A DNA stretch of 16,594 nucleotides from Sedimenticola sp. (GTDB lineage: Bacteria > Pseudomonadota > Gammaproteobacteria > Chromatiales > Chromatiaceae), in the NCBI GenBank assembly GCA_030619405.1, contig JAUXBK010000032.1, positions 1 through 16,594 on the forward strand, written 5' to 3'. The position numbers and the translations under genes are program-made. Positions 6,206 to 13,312 of the stretch are shown here, piece by piece. Every line of letters starts with the position of its first letter. Within the stretch, counting starts at the first letter, position 1. The notes beneath the pieces were generated by a model that was not told the DNA's origin, did not search any database, and was given only the letters and a program-made list of their open reading frames with translations.

Positions 6206-6276
6206 GTTATGTGATTTTTCACATAACGAATAAGGTGGTTCGCTTCACTCTCACGATCTATCCTTATTCGGTAGCC
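6206..6276. repeat. Paired hairpins at the left edge of the AT-rich island (attC-like or inverted end)
   Basis: GTTATGTGA (6206-6214) and TCACATAAC (6219-6227) form a perfect 9-bp stem with a 4-T loop. CGAATAAGG (6227-6235) and CCTTATTCG (6262-6270) form a second perfect 9-bp stem. The outer-to-inner sequence 6251-6276 matches the reverse complement of 7347-7373 in about 23 of 27 positions, so the island has inverted ends. Read on the minus strand, the second stem with its GTTATGT flank also resembles a short integron attC site after the 3' end of the 123-residue gene. It may instead act as a terminator for that gene. Confidence 0.5.
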
Positions 6277-6310
6277 CTTCTATATTTGAGTAGTATTTCA
6301 ATTACTTCTA

Positions 6311-6682
6311 CTACTTTTTTTGCTTTTTATAGTTTGATATTAGTTTTGACACTAAGGAATTAACGGTGCAATCTTCAACATTAGCTAACTCATTGAGCTT
6401 TTTATAATTTGCACTCGAAATATTTTTGTCCATAATTTTTACATTTCCATCATTCCAGTGTAGTACACTTCGTCTGTCCAGTATAAATTTATCAGGATAA
6501 AGTTTTGCAGCTTTCTTTTTTGCTTCATTCCATGCTGCGTTAATGTCTCGAGATGTTGACATTTGTCCGATCATACCTAGCCGCAAGGTAACATTTTCTT
6601 TTAAATTTTTCGCTCCAAATGGAAAATCTAAAAGCGTTTCTAACATCATCGCGGAAAGTCGACCTTTAGACAATATTGGCAT
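6311..6682 (-). CDS. Unknown 123-residue protein with a possible C-terminal ribbon-helix-helix
   Basis: The ATG at 6680-6682 is preceded on the minus strand by AAGGAC at good spacing. The protein is basic and Lys/Asn-rich, unlike its GC-rich neighbours, and the gene is clearly AT-rich, which points to horizontal acquisition. Residues about 80-123 read VKIMDKNISSANYKKLNELA followed by a second helix ending in ISNYKKQKK. This strand-helix-helix order resembles Arc/CopG DNA-binding domains, but the match is by eye only. The N-terminal 75 residues (SKGRLSAMMLETLLDFPFG, then SRDINAAWNEAKKKAAKLYP) are not recognised. It lies downstream of the pRiA4b-like gene on the same strand within the AT-rich island and may be a cassette gene. 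Confidence 0.7.
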   Translation of the reverse strand: MPILSKGRLSAMMLETLLDFPFGAKNLKENVTLRLGMIGQMSTSRDINAAWNEAKKKAAKLYPDKFILDRRSVLHWNDGNVKIMDKNISSANYKKLNELANVEDCTVNSLVSKLISNYKKQKK

Positions 6683-6707
6683 AATTAAAGAGTCCTTATA
6701 TATTTTA

Positions 6708-6753
6708 GGTTAACGGCTGCCATAACGTAATCGAGTGCATGCAATGGTTAAGC
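6708..6753 (-). repeat. Weak attC-like sequence between the two AT-rich genes
   Basis: Directly after the stop of the pRiA4b-like gene, the minus strand has GCTTAAC (6753-6747), which fits the integron R'' box RYYYAAC. It ends with GTTAACC (6714-6708), one base off the R' box GTTRRRY. The 46-nt length is shorter than usual for attC, and the inner L boxes do not pair clearly. This is a low-confidence call. Confidence 0.22.
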
Positions 6754-6756
6754 ATT

Positions 6757-7326
6757 TTACCTGACGTATTCAACGAGCATTTTATTTATTTTCTCAATAT
6801 CAAAGGCTTCCGAGTCAAATTCACCACCAAGCCATTCCAGCATACTTTCATATTCTGGATGCTTCGGGTCATTAAGTGTATCAAGAAGTTCTTGATAACC
6901 CCAAATACCACCACAATCTTCTGGAGGACAGGCCCTTTTACCCTTAATGCACGAGGGTGATTGATTGTTCTTATCAAATGGTAATATATTTTCTAAAAGT
7001 ATTTTATGCTCCCAACCGTCTCCGAAATCATATTCATATTTTATCGTTTCTCTCTCAGATTTTAATAATTGATTCAATTTATACCCATCTTCATTTTCGA
7101 CCTCCATATCAAATCCAAAATCATCATCTTGAATACCATAGAATACCCCATCAGATATAAATTGATGAAGATGACTGTTTGTCCAGCCCATTGAAATTTG
7201 AAGCACTAAATGTAACTTGCCTAGAGCAATATTACTTGGAACAAGAACTCTTCTCCAAATTGGTGGTTTTGAACCGATTAGAGTTACTTTTAATTGATAC
7301 ATATTTCTTAATGGTGTTATTGGCAT
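6757..7326 (-). CDS. Plasmid pRiA4b ORF-3-like family protein
   Basis: 189 residues with the hallmarks of the PRiA4_ORF3 family: YQLKVTLIGSKPPIWRRVLV near the start, LHLVLQISMGWTNSHLHQF, YEYDFGDGWEHKILLE, and CPPEDCGGIWGYQELLDTL followed by EWLGGEFDSEAFD. The biochemical function of the family is unknown; members are common on plasmids, in genomic islands and in integron cassettes. The conserved Cys pair (CPPEDC) and His residues could bind metal. The ATG at 7324-7326 (MPITPLRNM) is used; Met9 is an alternative close to the first strand. The gene is AT-rich and shares the minus strand with the 123-residue gene 74 nt downstream. Inverted 26/27-bp sequences border the pair, which supports recent acquisition. 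Confidence 0.9.
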   Translation of the reverse strand: MPITPLRNMYQLKVTLIGSKPPIWRRVLVPSNIALGKLHLVLQISMGWTNSHLHQFISDGVFYGIQDDDFGFDMEVENEDGYKLNQLLKSERETIKYEYDFGDGWEHKILLENILPFDKNNQSPSCIKGKRACPPEDCGGIWGYQELLDTLNDPKHPEYESMLEWLGGEFDSEAFDIEKINKMLVEYVR

Positions 7327-7346
7327 ATCGATTCCAGTTTATTGAT

Positions 7347-7373
7347 GCCTAACGAATAAAAGATAGATCGTGA
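7347..7373. repeat. Right inverted end of the AT-rich island
   Basis: GCCTAACGAATAAAAGATAG and the following ATCGTGA are the inverse of 6251-6276 with four differences including one gap. GATAGATCGTGA is identical in both. GCCTAAC is also a perfect integron R'' box (RYYYAAC), but no matching R' partner lies nearby. Confidence 0.6.
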
Positions 7374-7633
7374 CTTCAAAGTTGCCTTGGGCCGTTGCTC
7401 CCATCATTGTACTTCAGATGGAAACGGAATTTTGTTCGATTGTCCAGTAAAAATATTCGCAGCACCAGTAACAAAAGCTTTTTCCCGCTTTTTGGTGTTT
7501 TCAGGTTTCCTTTGCGTCTTTGCGTGAGCAATATTTCTGCTTTTTGCTTTCCCATATGGAACCAAATGGTTTATAACCAGCGTGTATCTCAGTAAAATCC
7601 TATGTTATTTAACGCTGTTGCAAGGAGAATGAC
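7374..7633. other. Non-coding stretch with a solo octamer repeat arm
   Basis: Together with the island edge, more than 300 nt separate the pRiA4b-like gene from the next plus-strand gene. CCTTTGCGTCTTTGCGTGAG and two more bases (7509-7530) match the right arm of the octamer element at 4993-5026. I see no matching left arm, so it is a solo or decayed copy. The rest is AT-rich and T-rich and should include the promoter of the operon starting at 7634; no clear promoter boxes could be fixed. Confidence 0.5.
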
Positions 7634-8188
7634 TTGGCCGTACGTATCAAGAGCCACTGGCACGACGAGGATGCGAAACGCTCCATGGAAGAGGTCGCCG
7701 GTGCCATCGCCTTCAACGGCTGGCGCATCGCCATGGACAAGGCGATCCATCTGCATGGGGAGCAGTTCATCTACGAGAACGACCAGCAGCGGCTGGCGGT
7801 GATCACCGAGTATCTCATCTTCGAGATACAGATCGTGGATCGCATGGTTCATGAGGAGCTGAAACCGGAACAGCGCCAGTCGTTGATCACCGCCCTCGCC
7901 ATGCGCCTGGCCGGGCACCTGACGGATAACAGCAGAGACCTGCTGGGGGCCGGCGACTATCAGTCCGGGTTCATCGAGCACCTGAACCAGCGCTCGCTGG
8001 AGTACGCGGAATTCAACTTCGGGTCGGATGGACCCAGCTATCCCTTCTATCGACACCTGGGGTACGAGATACAGCAGATAATGGGCGCCAGTCAGGAGAA
8101 CCGCTGGGTGATCGACCAGGTGATGGACATGGATGCCCCGGACCTGTACAAGCAGCTGAAACGCATCGTGCGTAACCTGTTCATCTGA
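7634..8188 (+). CDS. Unknown 184-residue helical protein heading the MoxR/VWA operon
   Basis: The start is a TTG at 7634 with AAGGAG at 7622-7627 six nt before it; the ATG at 7629 is in another frame. The protein is predicted almost entirely helical, soluble and acidic. Several His residues lie near the N-terminus (KSHWHDED, IHLHGEQF), along with acidic blocks such as EYLIFEIQIVDRMVHEEL. There is no cysteine, signal peptide or membrane segment. I do not recognise a family. It ends 16 nt before the MoxR ATPase gene, so co-transcription is very likely and it may be a partner or substrate adaptor of the ATPase. The regular codon use and strong ribosome binding site support a real gene. Confidence 0.8.
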   Translation: MAVRIKSHWHDEDAKRSMEEVAGAIAFNGWRIAMDKAIHLHGEQFIYENDQQRLAVITEYLIFEIQIVDRMVHEELKPEQRQSLITALAMRLAGHLTDNSRDLLGAGDYQSGFIEHLNQRSLEYAEFNFGSDGPSYPFYRHLGYEIQQIMGASQENRWVIDQVMDMDAPDLYKQLKRIVRNLFI

Positions 8189-8204
8189 ATCTTTTGGAGT
8201 AGTA

Positions 8205-9248
8205 ATGCGTCCCGCCCAGTTGTTGACCATCCTCGATCGTGAGTTCACCAGCACCCGCGAGGGGTTCCATACCCCGGTCATGCTCTGGGGCCCCCCCGGT
8301 GTGGGGAAATCCCAGATGGTGTCACAAGTCGCCCGAAAGCACGCTGCACCGGTTATCGACATCCGCCTCTCCCAGATGGAGCCCAGCGACCTGCGGGGTA
8401 TCCCGTTTCGCACCGATGACCGGGTGGAGTGGGCGGTTCCCGCCTTGCTTCCCGATGAGGCGCGGCACGGCCCGGAGGGGATACTGTTTCTGGACGAGAT
8501 CACCTCGGCACCACCGGCGGTCTCGGCAGCCGCCTACCAGCTGATCCTGGACCGGCGCCTGGGGGAGTATCAGGTCCCGGCAGGCTGGGCCATCTTTGCC
8601 GCGGGCAACCGCCAGGGTGACCGTGGGGTCACCTACACCATGCCCGCCCCACTGGCCAACCGATTCTCCCACTTCGAGGTGGATACCAATCTGGAAGACT
8701 GGGTCCTCTGGGCCTACCGCAACCAGATAGACGAGCGGGTGGTCGCCTTTCTGCGATTCCGTCCGGAGCTGCTGTTCGACTTCGACCCGGCTCACAACCC
8801 GGTAGCCTTTCCCTCGCCCCGCTCCTGGGAGTTTGCCCACCGGGGGCTGCAGAAGTTCGCCGACCACCCCCAGCTGCTGCAGGGAGCCCTCCAGGCCTGC
8901 GTCGGCCCCGCGGCCGGGGTGGAGCTGAATGCCTTCATCAACAGTCTGGAGCAGATGCCGGATCTCGACGCCATCGTGAACGGTGAGGAAAAGGCGGTAC
9001 CGGAAGAGGTGGACCTCCAGTACGCGGTGGCTGCCGCCCTGATCGGACGTGCGATCCGGGCCGTTGGGAGGCCGGAGCAAGCCCGAATCATTGGTAATAT
9101 CCTGGGCTATGCCGGGCGCTTCCCTCAGCGGGAGATGGGGGTGATGCTGGTCTCCGACATGCACCGGGCCATCGGCAATGCCGTGTTCGAGGTGCCGCAG
9201 TTCTCGGACTGGGCCCAGGCGGTGTCGGATGTGATGCTGTTCGAATGA
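8205..9248 (+). CDS. MoxR-type AAA+ ATPase
   Basis: 347 residues. Walker A is GPPGVGKS at 29-36, Walker B ILFLDEI at 93-99, sensor 1 the AAGNR at 132-136, and ANRFSHFE at 151-158 supplies the likely arginine finger region. This is the MoxR branch of AAA+ proteins. They act with VWA-domain partners to remodel complexes or insert metals and cofactors (examples are CbbQ/CbbO and NorQ/NorD). A GGAG ribosome binding site precedes the ATG at 8205. The next gene, 11 nt downstream, encodes just such a VWA-containing partner. The client complex is not known. The nearby BepA-like protease and SoxYZ genes make an envelope or sulfur-oxidation client possible, but that is inference. Confidence 0.92.
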   Translation: MRPAQLLTILDREFTSTREGFHTPVMLWGPPGVGKSQMVSQVARKHAAPVIDIRLSQMEPSDLRGIPFRTDDRVEWAVPALLPDEARHGPEGILFLDEITSAPPAVSAAAYQLILDRRLGEYQVPAGWAIFAAGNRQGDRGVTYTMPAPLANRFSHFEVDTNLEDWVLWAYRNQIDERVVAFLRFRPELLFDFDPAHNPVAFPSPRSWEFAHRGLQKFADHPQLLQGALQACVGPAAGVELNAFINSLEQMPDLDAIVNGEEKAVPEEVDLQYAVAAALIGRAIRAVGRPEQARIIGNILGYAGRFPQREMGVMLVSDMHRAIGNAVFEVPQFSDWAQAVSDVMLFE

Positions 9249-9259
9249 ATACCTCTTGA

Positions 9260-10501
9260 ATGAATGCCCCCGACATCGAAATCAAACTGGCTGCGGCACG
9301 CACCAAACTGATTCTGGACAAGCCGTTCCTGGGTGCACTGGTGCTGCGGCTGCCGCTGGAGGCGACGGAGCAGCCCTGGTGTCCGACCACCGCCACCGAC
9401 GCTCGCAAGTTCTACTACAACCCCGCCTTCATTGGTGAACTCTCCCTCGACGAGACCCAGTTCATACTGGCCCACGAGGCCCTGCACTGCGCTCTCTCCC
9501 ACTTCGCCCGCCGTCAGCACCGGCTTACTCACCGCTGGGATCTGGCCTGCGACTTTGCCATCAACCCGCTGCTGGTGGACGATGGTCTGAAAGCCCCACC
9601 GGGCAGTCTACTGCTGGAGCAGTTTCGGGGCATGACCGCCGAGGAGATCTACCCACTGCTGGGTGAGTTCGATGACCAGGAGACCCTGGACAACCATGTC
9701 TACGACCGCGAAAACCAGCAGCCGGGCGGTTCTGGCAGGAAGCAACGGGATCCGGACTCAGAGGAGCAACCACGCCATGAGACCGATGGACAAGCACAAG
9801 ACGACGAAACCCATGACGAGCCGGACCCGGAGTCCGGCAGCACCTCGGCACCACCGCCGTTGACCCCGGACGAGCAGGAAACCCTCAGCATCCAGTGGCA
9901 ACAACGCCTGGCAGGGGCCGCCCAGCAAGCGATGCAGGCAGGAAAACTGGGGGGATCACTGGCGCGTATGGTCGACCACCTGCTGCAACCTCAGCTGCCC
10001 TGGCGTATGCTGCTGGCACGTTATCTCACCGCCAGCGCCCGAGACGATTACAGCTACATGCGCCCCTCCCGTCGCGAGGGTGAGTTCATCCTCCCCAGCC
10101 TGCGAAGTCAGCAGATCGACCTGGTGGTCGCTCTGGATACCAGCGCCTCCATCGGCGACCAGGAATTCGAGCAGTTCCTGGGGGAGATCAACGCCATCAA
10201 GGGTCAGATGCGGGCCCGCGTCACCCTGCTTGCCTGCGACGCTGCTCTTGCCGATGCCGGCCCCTGGCAATTCGAACCCTGGGAAGAGTTCAAACTGCCT
10301 CAGGCGTTCAGGGGTGGGGGAGGTACCAGTTTCAAGCCGGTATTCGAGTGGATCGAACGCCAGGGCATCTGCCCGGAAAGCCTGGTCTACTTCACCGATG
10401 CGGAGGGTGAATTCCCCGACACCGCCCCCAGCTATCCGGTAATATGGCTGGTGAAAGGCAAGCAACCGGTTCCCTGGGGACAGCGTATCCAGCTGAACTG
10501 A
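9260..10501 (+). CDS. DUF2201-type protein: putative metallopeptidase domain plus VWA-like domain
   Basis: 413 residues in two parts joined by a hydrophilic linker. The N-terminal domain has HEALH at 72-76, a zinc HExxH motif, followed by WDLACDFAIN. This matches the DUF2201 N-terminal putative metallopeptidase. Residues about 155-210 are highly charged, with a DETHDEPDPESGS-like low-complexity linker. The C-terminal VWA-like domain has a metal-ion site DTSAS at 293-297, GGGGTSF, and YFTDAEGEFP. Pairing with a MoxR ATPase is the standard arrangement for this family. Whether the HExxH is catalytic is not established. The ATG at 9260 has no strong ribosome binding site and lies 11 nt after the ATPase stop, so it is probably translationally coupled. 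Confidence 0.9.
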   Translation: MNAPDIEIKLAAARTKLILDKPFLGALVLRLPLEATEQPWCPTTATDARKFYYNPAFIGELSLDETQFILAHEALHCALSHFARRQHRLTHRWDLACDFAINPLLVDDGLKAPPGSLLLEQFRGMTAEEIYPLLGEFDDQETLDNHVYDRENQQPGGSGRKQRDPDSEEQPRHETDGQAQDDETHDEPDPESGSTSAPPPLTPDEQETLSIQWQQRLAGAAQQAMQAGKLGGSLARMVDHLLQPQLPWRMLLARYLTASARDDYSYMRPSRREGEFILPSLRSQQIDLVVALDTSASIGDQEFEQFLGEINAIKGQMRARVTLLACDAALADAGPWQFEPWEEFKLPQAFRGGGGTSFKPVFEWIERQGICPESLVYFTDAEGEFPDTAPSYPVIWLVKGKQPVPWGQRIQLN

Positions 10502-10596
10502 AGGTTTCGGCAAGATCTGTGGAGATGTATCATAAAAACGGATATTCTGGGAGGAATTGCAGGAACTTACGCCAACAGGGGCCGGTCTCTCCAGTT

Positions 10597-12090
10597 ATGC
10601 ATTCAAAACACAGTCTGAGAAAAAAGCCAGCACGGTCGGCGATTGGGCTCATGAGCCTGCTGCTTCTCTTCTCCATCGTAGCCCCGGTGGGCTACAGCCA
10701 GGAATACAACCTTCCCGAGCTGGGAGACCCCTCCGGCAACCTGCTCTCCCCGACGGAGGAGAAACGGCTGGGACAGGCATTCATGCGCAGCGTCAAACGC
10801 GCCATGAAGGTGATCGCCACCCCGATCATGACCTCCTATATCCAGTCCCTGGGAGACCGGCTGGTGGAGCAGAGCGAGGCCCCCGGCCGCGCCTTCCACT
10901 TCTTTCTGGTGGACTCCCACGAGGTCAACGCCTTTGCCGGCCCGGGGGGATTCATCGGGATAAACACGGGTCTGGTGATCATCACCGAGTCGGAGAGCGA
11001 GCTGGCTTCCGTAGTGGCCCATGAAATCGCCCACGTGACCCAGAACCACCTGGTAAGGACCTTCGATGCGGTACGCCAGCTGAGCCTTCCCGCCACGGCT
11101 CTGGCCATCGCGGCCGTGGTGCTCGGCGCCGCCACCAACAATCCGGAGGCAGGCCTGGCGGCCGCCACCGGGCTCCAGGCCGGCGTAGCCCAGCGTCAGA
11201 TCAATTTCACACGCGCCAACGAAGAGGAGGCGGATGCCATCGGCATCCACACCCTGGCCGAAGCCGGTTTCGATCCCCAGGCGATGGCCGATTTCTTTGA
11301 ACGGCTGGGCAAGGCATCGCGACTCTATGACAGTGGTCAGGTGCCGGAATTCCTGCGCACCCACCCGGTCACCCCCAACCGTACCGCCAGTGCCCGCGCC
11401 CGGGCGGCCCAGTATCCCTACAAGCAGCGACCGGACAGCCTTCGTTATCATCTGTTCCGCGCTACCCTCCAGGTGCTCAACTTCAACACTTCCAAACAGG
11501 CGGTGAAACACTTTCGCGATACCCTGGCCGGTCACCGCTACCGCAACGAAGACGGGCAGCGGTATGGTTACCTGCTGGCACTTATCGCCAATGAAGATTA
11601 TAAAGAAGCCGGGAAGCAGCTGAAGATACTGCTGCAGAAACGTCCGGACCAGATCGCCTACATCGTTGCTCAGGCGCTGCTGTTGAAGCACTCCGGACAT
11701 CCAGAAGAGGCCCTCAAGGTGACCCGGAACGCACTCGAGCTCTACCCGGGAAACTATCCGCTCTCCATGTTCTATGCCCAGGCGCTGCTGGATCAGGAGC
11801 ACCCGGAAGAGGCGTTGAAACTACTGGAAGAGCTGCTGCGTGGCCGCCTCCAGGGCGAACTACTGTTCAAGCTGCTGGCCGAGGCTGCTTCCGGCGCCGG
11901 CAAGGTCAATCTCGCCCGCCAGTATCTTGCGGAGTATTATTACCTCTCCGGTGCCCTGGAACCTGCTATCCAGCAGTTGAATATCGCGCTGAGAAGCCAT
12001 GCCATCAGTGACTACCAGAGTGCACAGATGACGGCCAGGCTGCATGAACTTAAGGAGGAGGAGGCGGAGCTGAAAAAACGCAATCGCTAA
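10597..12090 (+). CDS. BepA-like periplasmic M48 metalloprotease with TPR domain
   Basis: 497 residues from the chosen ATG at 10597. The frame opens further upstream (10444), but that would overlap the previous gene and spoil the signal peptide. There is no clear ribosome binding site at 10597; ATG 10525 is a second option. The N-terminus has a basic start, a hydrophobic core (IGLMSLLLLFSIVAPVGYS) and a likely cleavage near YSQ. The zinc site is HEIAH at 142-146 with E211 in EEEADAIG. RTHPVT around H256 matches the conserved BepA switch histidine. The C-terminal half is TPR-like (HSGHPEEALKVTRNALELYP, EHPEEALKLLEELL). BepA (YfgC) aids outer-membrane protein and LptD assembly and degrades misfolded ones. 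Length is close to the E. coli protein. Confidence 0.9.
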   Translation: MHSKHSLRKKPARSAIGLMSLLLLFSIVAPVGYSQEYNLPELGDPSGNLLSPTEEKRLGQAFMRSVKRAMKVIATPIMTSYIQSLGDRLVEQSEAPGRAFHFFLVDSHEVNAFAGPGGFIGINTGLVIITESESELASVVAHEIAHVTQNHLVRTFDAVRQLSLPATALAIAAVVLGAATNNPEAGLAAATGLQAGVAQRQINFTRANEEEADAIGIHTLAEAGFDPQAMADFFERLGKASRLYDSGQVPEFLRTHPVTPNRTASARARAAQYPYKQRPDSLRYHLFRATLQVLNFNTSKQAVKHFRDTLAGHRYRNEDGQRYGYLLALIANEDYKEAGKQLKILLQKRPDQIAYIVAQALLLKHSGHPEEALKVTRNALELYPGNYPLSMFYAQALLDQEHPEEALKLLEELLRGRLQGELLFKLLAEAASGAGKVNLARQYLAEYYYLSGALEPAIQQLNIALRSHAISDYQSAQMTARLHELKEEEAELKKRNR

Positions 12091-12157
12091 CCGGGCGTAG
12101 GATACGGTGCGTTTGCGAACCGCCAGGAAGTTACGGGATGTTTGATGAGAGCCTCTG

Positions 12158-12184
12158 TTGAAAGAGGTACCTGATTTGTATAAC
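12158..12184 (+). promoter_or_regulatory. Possible sigma70-type promoter of soxY
   Basis: TTGAAA (12158-12163) and TATAAC (12179-12184) resemble -35 and -10 boxes, but the 15-nt spacer is shorter than ideal. CCTCT (12152-12156) and AGAGG (12163-12167) form a small inverted repeat over the -35 box. This site overlaps the alternative TTG start of soxY and so favours the ATG at 12203. Confidence 0.3.
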
Positions 12185-12202
12185 CCATTGAGGAGAAAGT
12201 GG

Positions 12203-12679
12203 ATGGAGACAAACCCTGAACGCAGGATATTCCTGAAAGGCAGCATTGCTCTGAGTGTCCTCGGAACAGCCATTGGCACCGGGCTGCTTACCCCTCGCGC
12301 TGTCCTGGCCGCCTGGCCGGCAGATGCCTTCGCGGCCAAGAAGGTCCCGGATGCGATGAAGGCGCTCGCCGGCAGCGACCAGATGAGCGACAGCAGCGAG
12401 ATCAAGATCAAGGCCCCGGACATCGCCGAAAACGGTGCGGTGGTACCGGTTACCGTCTCCAGCGGCATCGACGGGATCGAGTCCATCTCGATCATCGCAG
12501 TCAACAACCCTGCCCCCCTGATCGCCAGTTTCAATCTGGGTGAAGGGGCGGAAGGCTTCGTCTCCACCCGCATCAAGATGGGCAAGACCGGCGACGTGGT
12601 GGCCGTGGTAAAGGCTGGCGGCAAGCTCTACAGTGCCAAGAAAGAGGTCAAGGTAACCATCGGTGGGTGTGGGGGGTGA
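12203..12679 (+). CDS. soxY: Sulfur-carrier protein SoxY
   Basis: 158 residues from the ATG at 12203, which has GAGGAGA at 12190-12196; an in-frame TTG at 12158 lacks this. The N-terminus has a twin-arginine signal, ERRIFLKG (R7, R8), then a hydrophobic stretch and a cleavage site near VLAAWP, so it is exported folded by Tat. The mature part has the SoxY beta-sandwich segments (IKIKAPDIAENGAVVPVTVS, ISIIAVNNPAPLIASFNL). It ends in GGCGG, whose Cys156 carries the sulfur substrate covalently during thiosulfate oxidation in the periplasm. SoxZ is its partner. Unlike the usual tight soxYZ pair, soxZ follows after 270 nt. soxA, soxX and soxB are not in the window. Confidence 0.97.
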   Translation: METNPERRIFLKGSIALSVLGTAIGTGLLTPRAVLAAWPADAFAAKKVPDAMKALAGSDQMSDSSEIKIKAPDIAENGAVVPVTVSSGIDGIESISIIAVNNPAPLIASFNLGEGAEGFVSTRIKMGKTGDVVAVVKAGGKLYSAKKEVKVTIGGCGG

Positions 12680-12949
12680 GGCGGAACCGTTTGTCCGGTA
12701 GACAAACGCAGTCCGGCGAACGCCCAGCAGGGATGCTGGGCCGGAACCCAGGCTACAGGGACGTATTCCGGCACCGCAACCGATTGACACAGGAGTTGCA
12801 AAACCCTCCCTTGTATCAACCCGGCAGCCGGATATCCGTACCCCTGGCATGAGAGCAACTGGATAGCACAGGGTCCCCGACCCCCACATGATGCGCCCCT
12901 CCCGACAGAGGGGAGCACAAACAAGATAATTCCTAGAGGAACAGAAACA
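12680..12949. other. Unusual spacer between soxY and soxZ with hairpins
   Basis: Two stems are seen. GTTTGTC (12689-12695) pairs with GACAAAC (12701-12707) just after soxY, and GCCCAGCA (12722-12729) pairs perfectly with TGCTGGGC (12734-12741). The second is followed by CTACAGGGACGTATTC, which I recall as part of a common dispersed intergenic repeat of gammaproteobacteria. No credible gene lies here. The structure could attenuate or process the transcript and set different soxY and soxZ levels. Confidence 0.6.
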
Positions 12950-13267
12950 ATGGCAAAGAAGAGCATCAAGATCCGGGCCAAGATGAAGGGTGACGTGGTC
13001 ACCGTCAAGGCCTTGATGACCCACCCGATGGAGACCGGCGCCCGCAAGGACAAGAAAACCGGCGAGCTTATCCCGGCCCACTTCATCCAGGAGGTAACCT
13101 GTGAGGCCGGTGGCAAGGTCCGTCTGACAGCGCTCTGGAGCGGTGGCGTCTCCAAAAACCCCTACCTTTCGTTCAAGTTCAAGGGGGCCAAGAAGGGCGA
13201 CACCCTGAAGCTGAGCTGGGTGGACAACACCGGCAAATCTGATTCGGCAGAGGCCAAGATCGGCTGA
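12950..13267 (+). CDS. soxZ: Sulfur-oxidation carrier subunit SoxZ
   Basis: 105 residues, the usual SoxZ length. Family features are the start SIKIRAKMKGDVVTVKALM, then THPMETGARKDKKTGELIP, HFIQEVTCEAGG and the C-terminal GDTLKLSWVDNTGKSDSAEA. SoxZ is an immunoglobulin-like beta-sandwich protein that binds SoxY and presents its C-terminal cysteine arm to the Sox enzymes. It has no signal peptide, as is normal, and is exported together with SoxY. AGAGGAAC upstream of the ATG at 12950 serves as ribosome binding site. A strong stem-loop follows the stop codon. Confidence 0.97.
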   Translation: MAKKSIKIRAKMKGDVVTVKALMTHPMETGARKDKKTGELIPAHFIQEVTCEAGGKVRLTALWSGGVSKNPYLSFKFKGAKKGDTLKLSWVDNTGKSDSAEAKIG

Positions 13268-13278
13268 CAGTCACCCCC

Positions 13279-13300
13279 GATCCCCGGTTACCCGGGGATC
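13279..13300 (+). terminator. Terminator-like hairpin after soxZ
   Basis: GATCCCCGG (13279-13287) pairs perfectly with CCGGGGATC (13292-13300) around a 4-nt TTAC loop. It begins 11 nt after the soxZ stop. The following CAACCCTTGTTTCC is only weakly T-rich, so it may stop transcription poorly or mainly protect the mRNA 3' end. Confidence 0.65.
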
Positions 13301-13312
13301 CAACCCTTGTTT

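Noticed and set aside
8322..9164. 280-codon minus-strand frame opposite the MoxR ATPase
   Set aside because: All AAA+ motifs are intact on the plus strand; this frame is a mirror shadow.
10444..10596. Upstream extension of the M48 protease
   Set aside because: It overlaps the preceding gene by 58 nt and puts about 50 non-signal residues before a good signal peptide.
10603..11802. 399-codon minus-strand frame opposite the M48 protease
   Set aside because: The plus strand encodes an intact HExxH protease with a signal peptide; this frame has no family features.
12076..12115. AAACGCA/TGCGTTT inverted repeat around the M48 protease stop
   Set aside because: Seven bp with a long loop and no T-run; too weak to call a terminator.
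12158..12202. TTG start giving a longer SoxY
   Set aside because: The ATG at 12203 has a strong ribosome binding site and the right distance to the twin-arginine motif.
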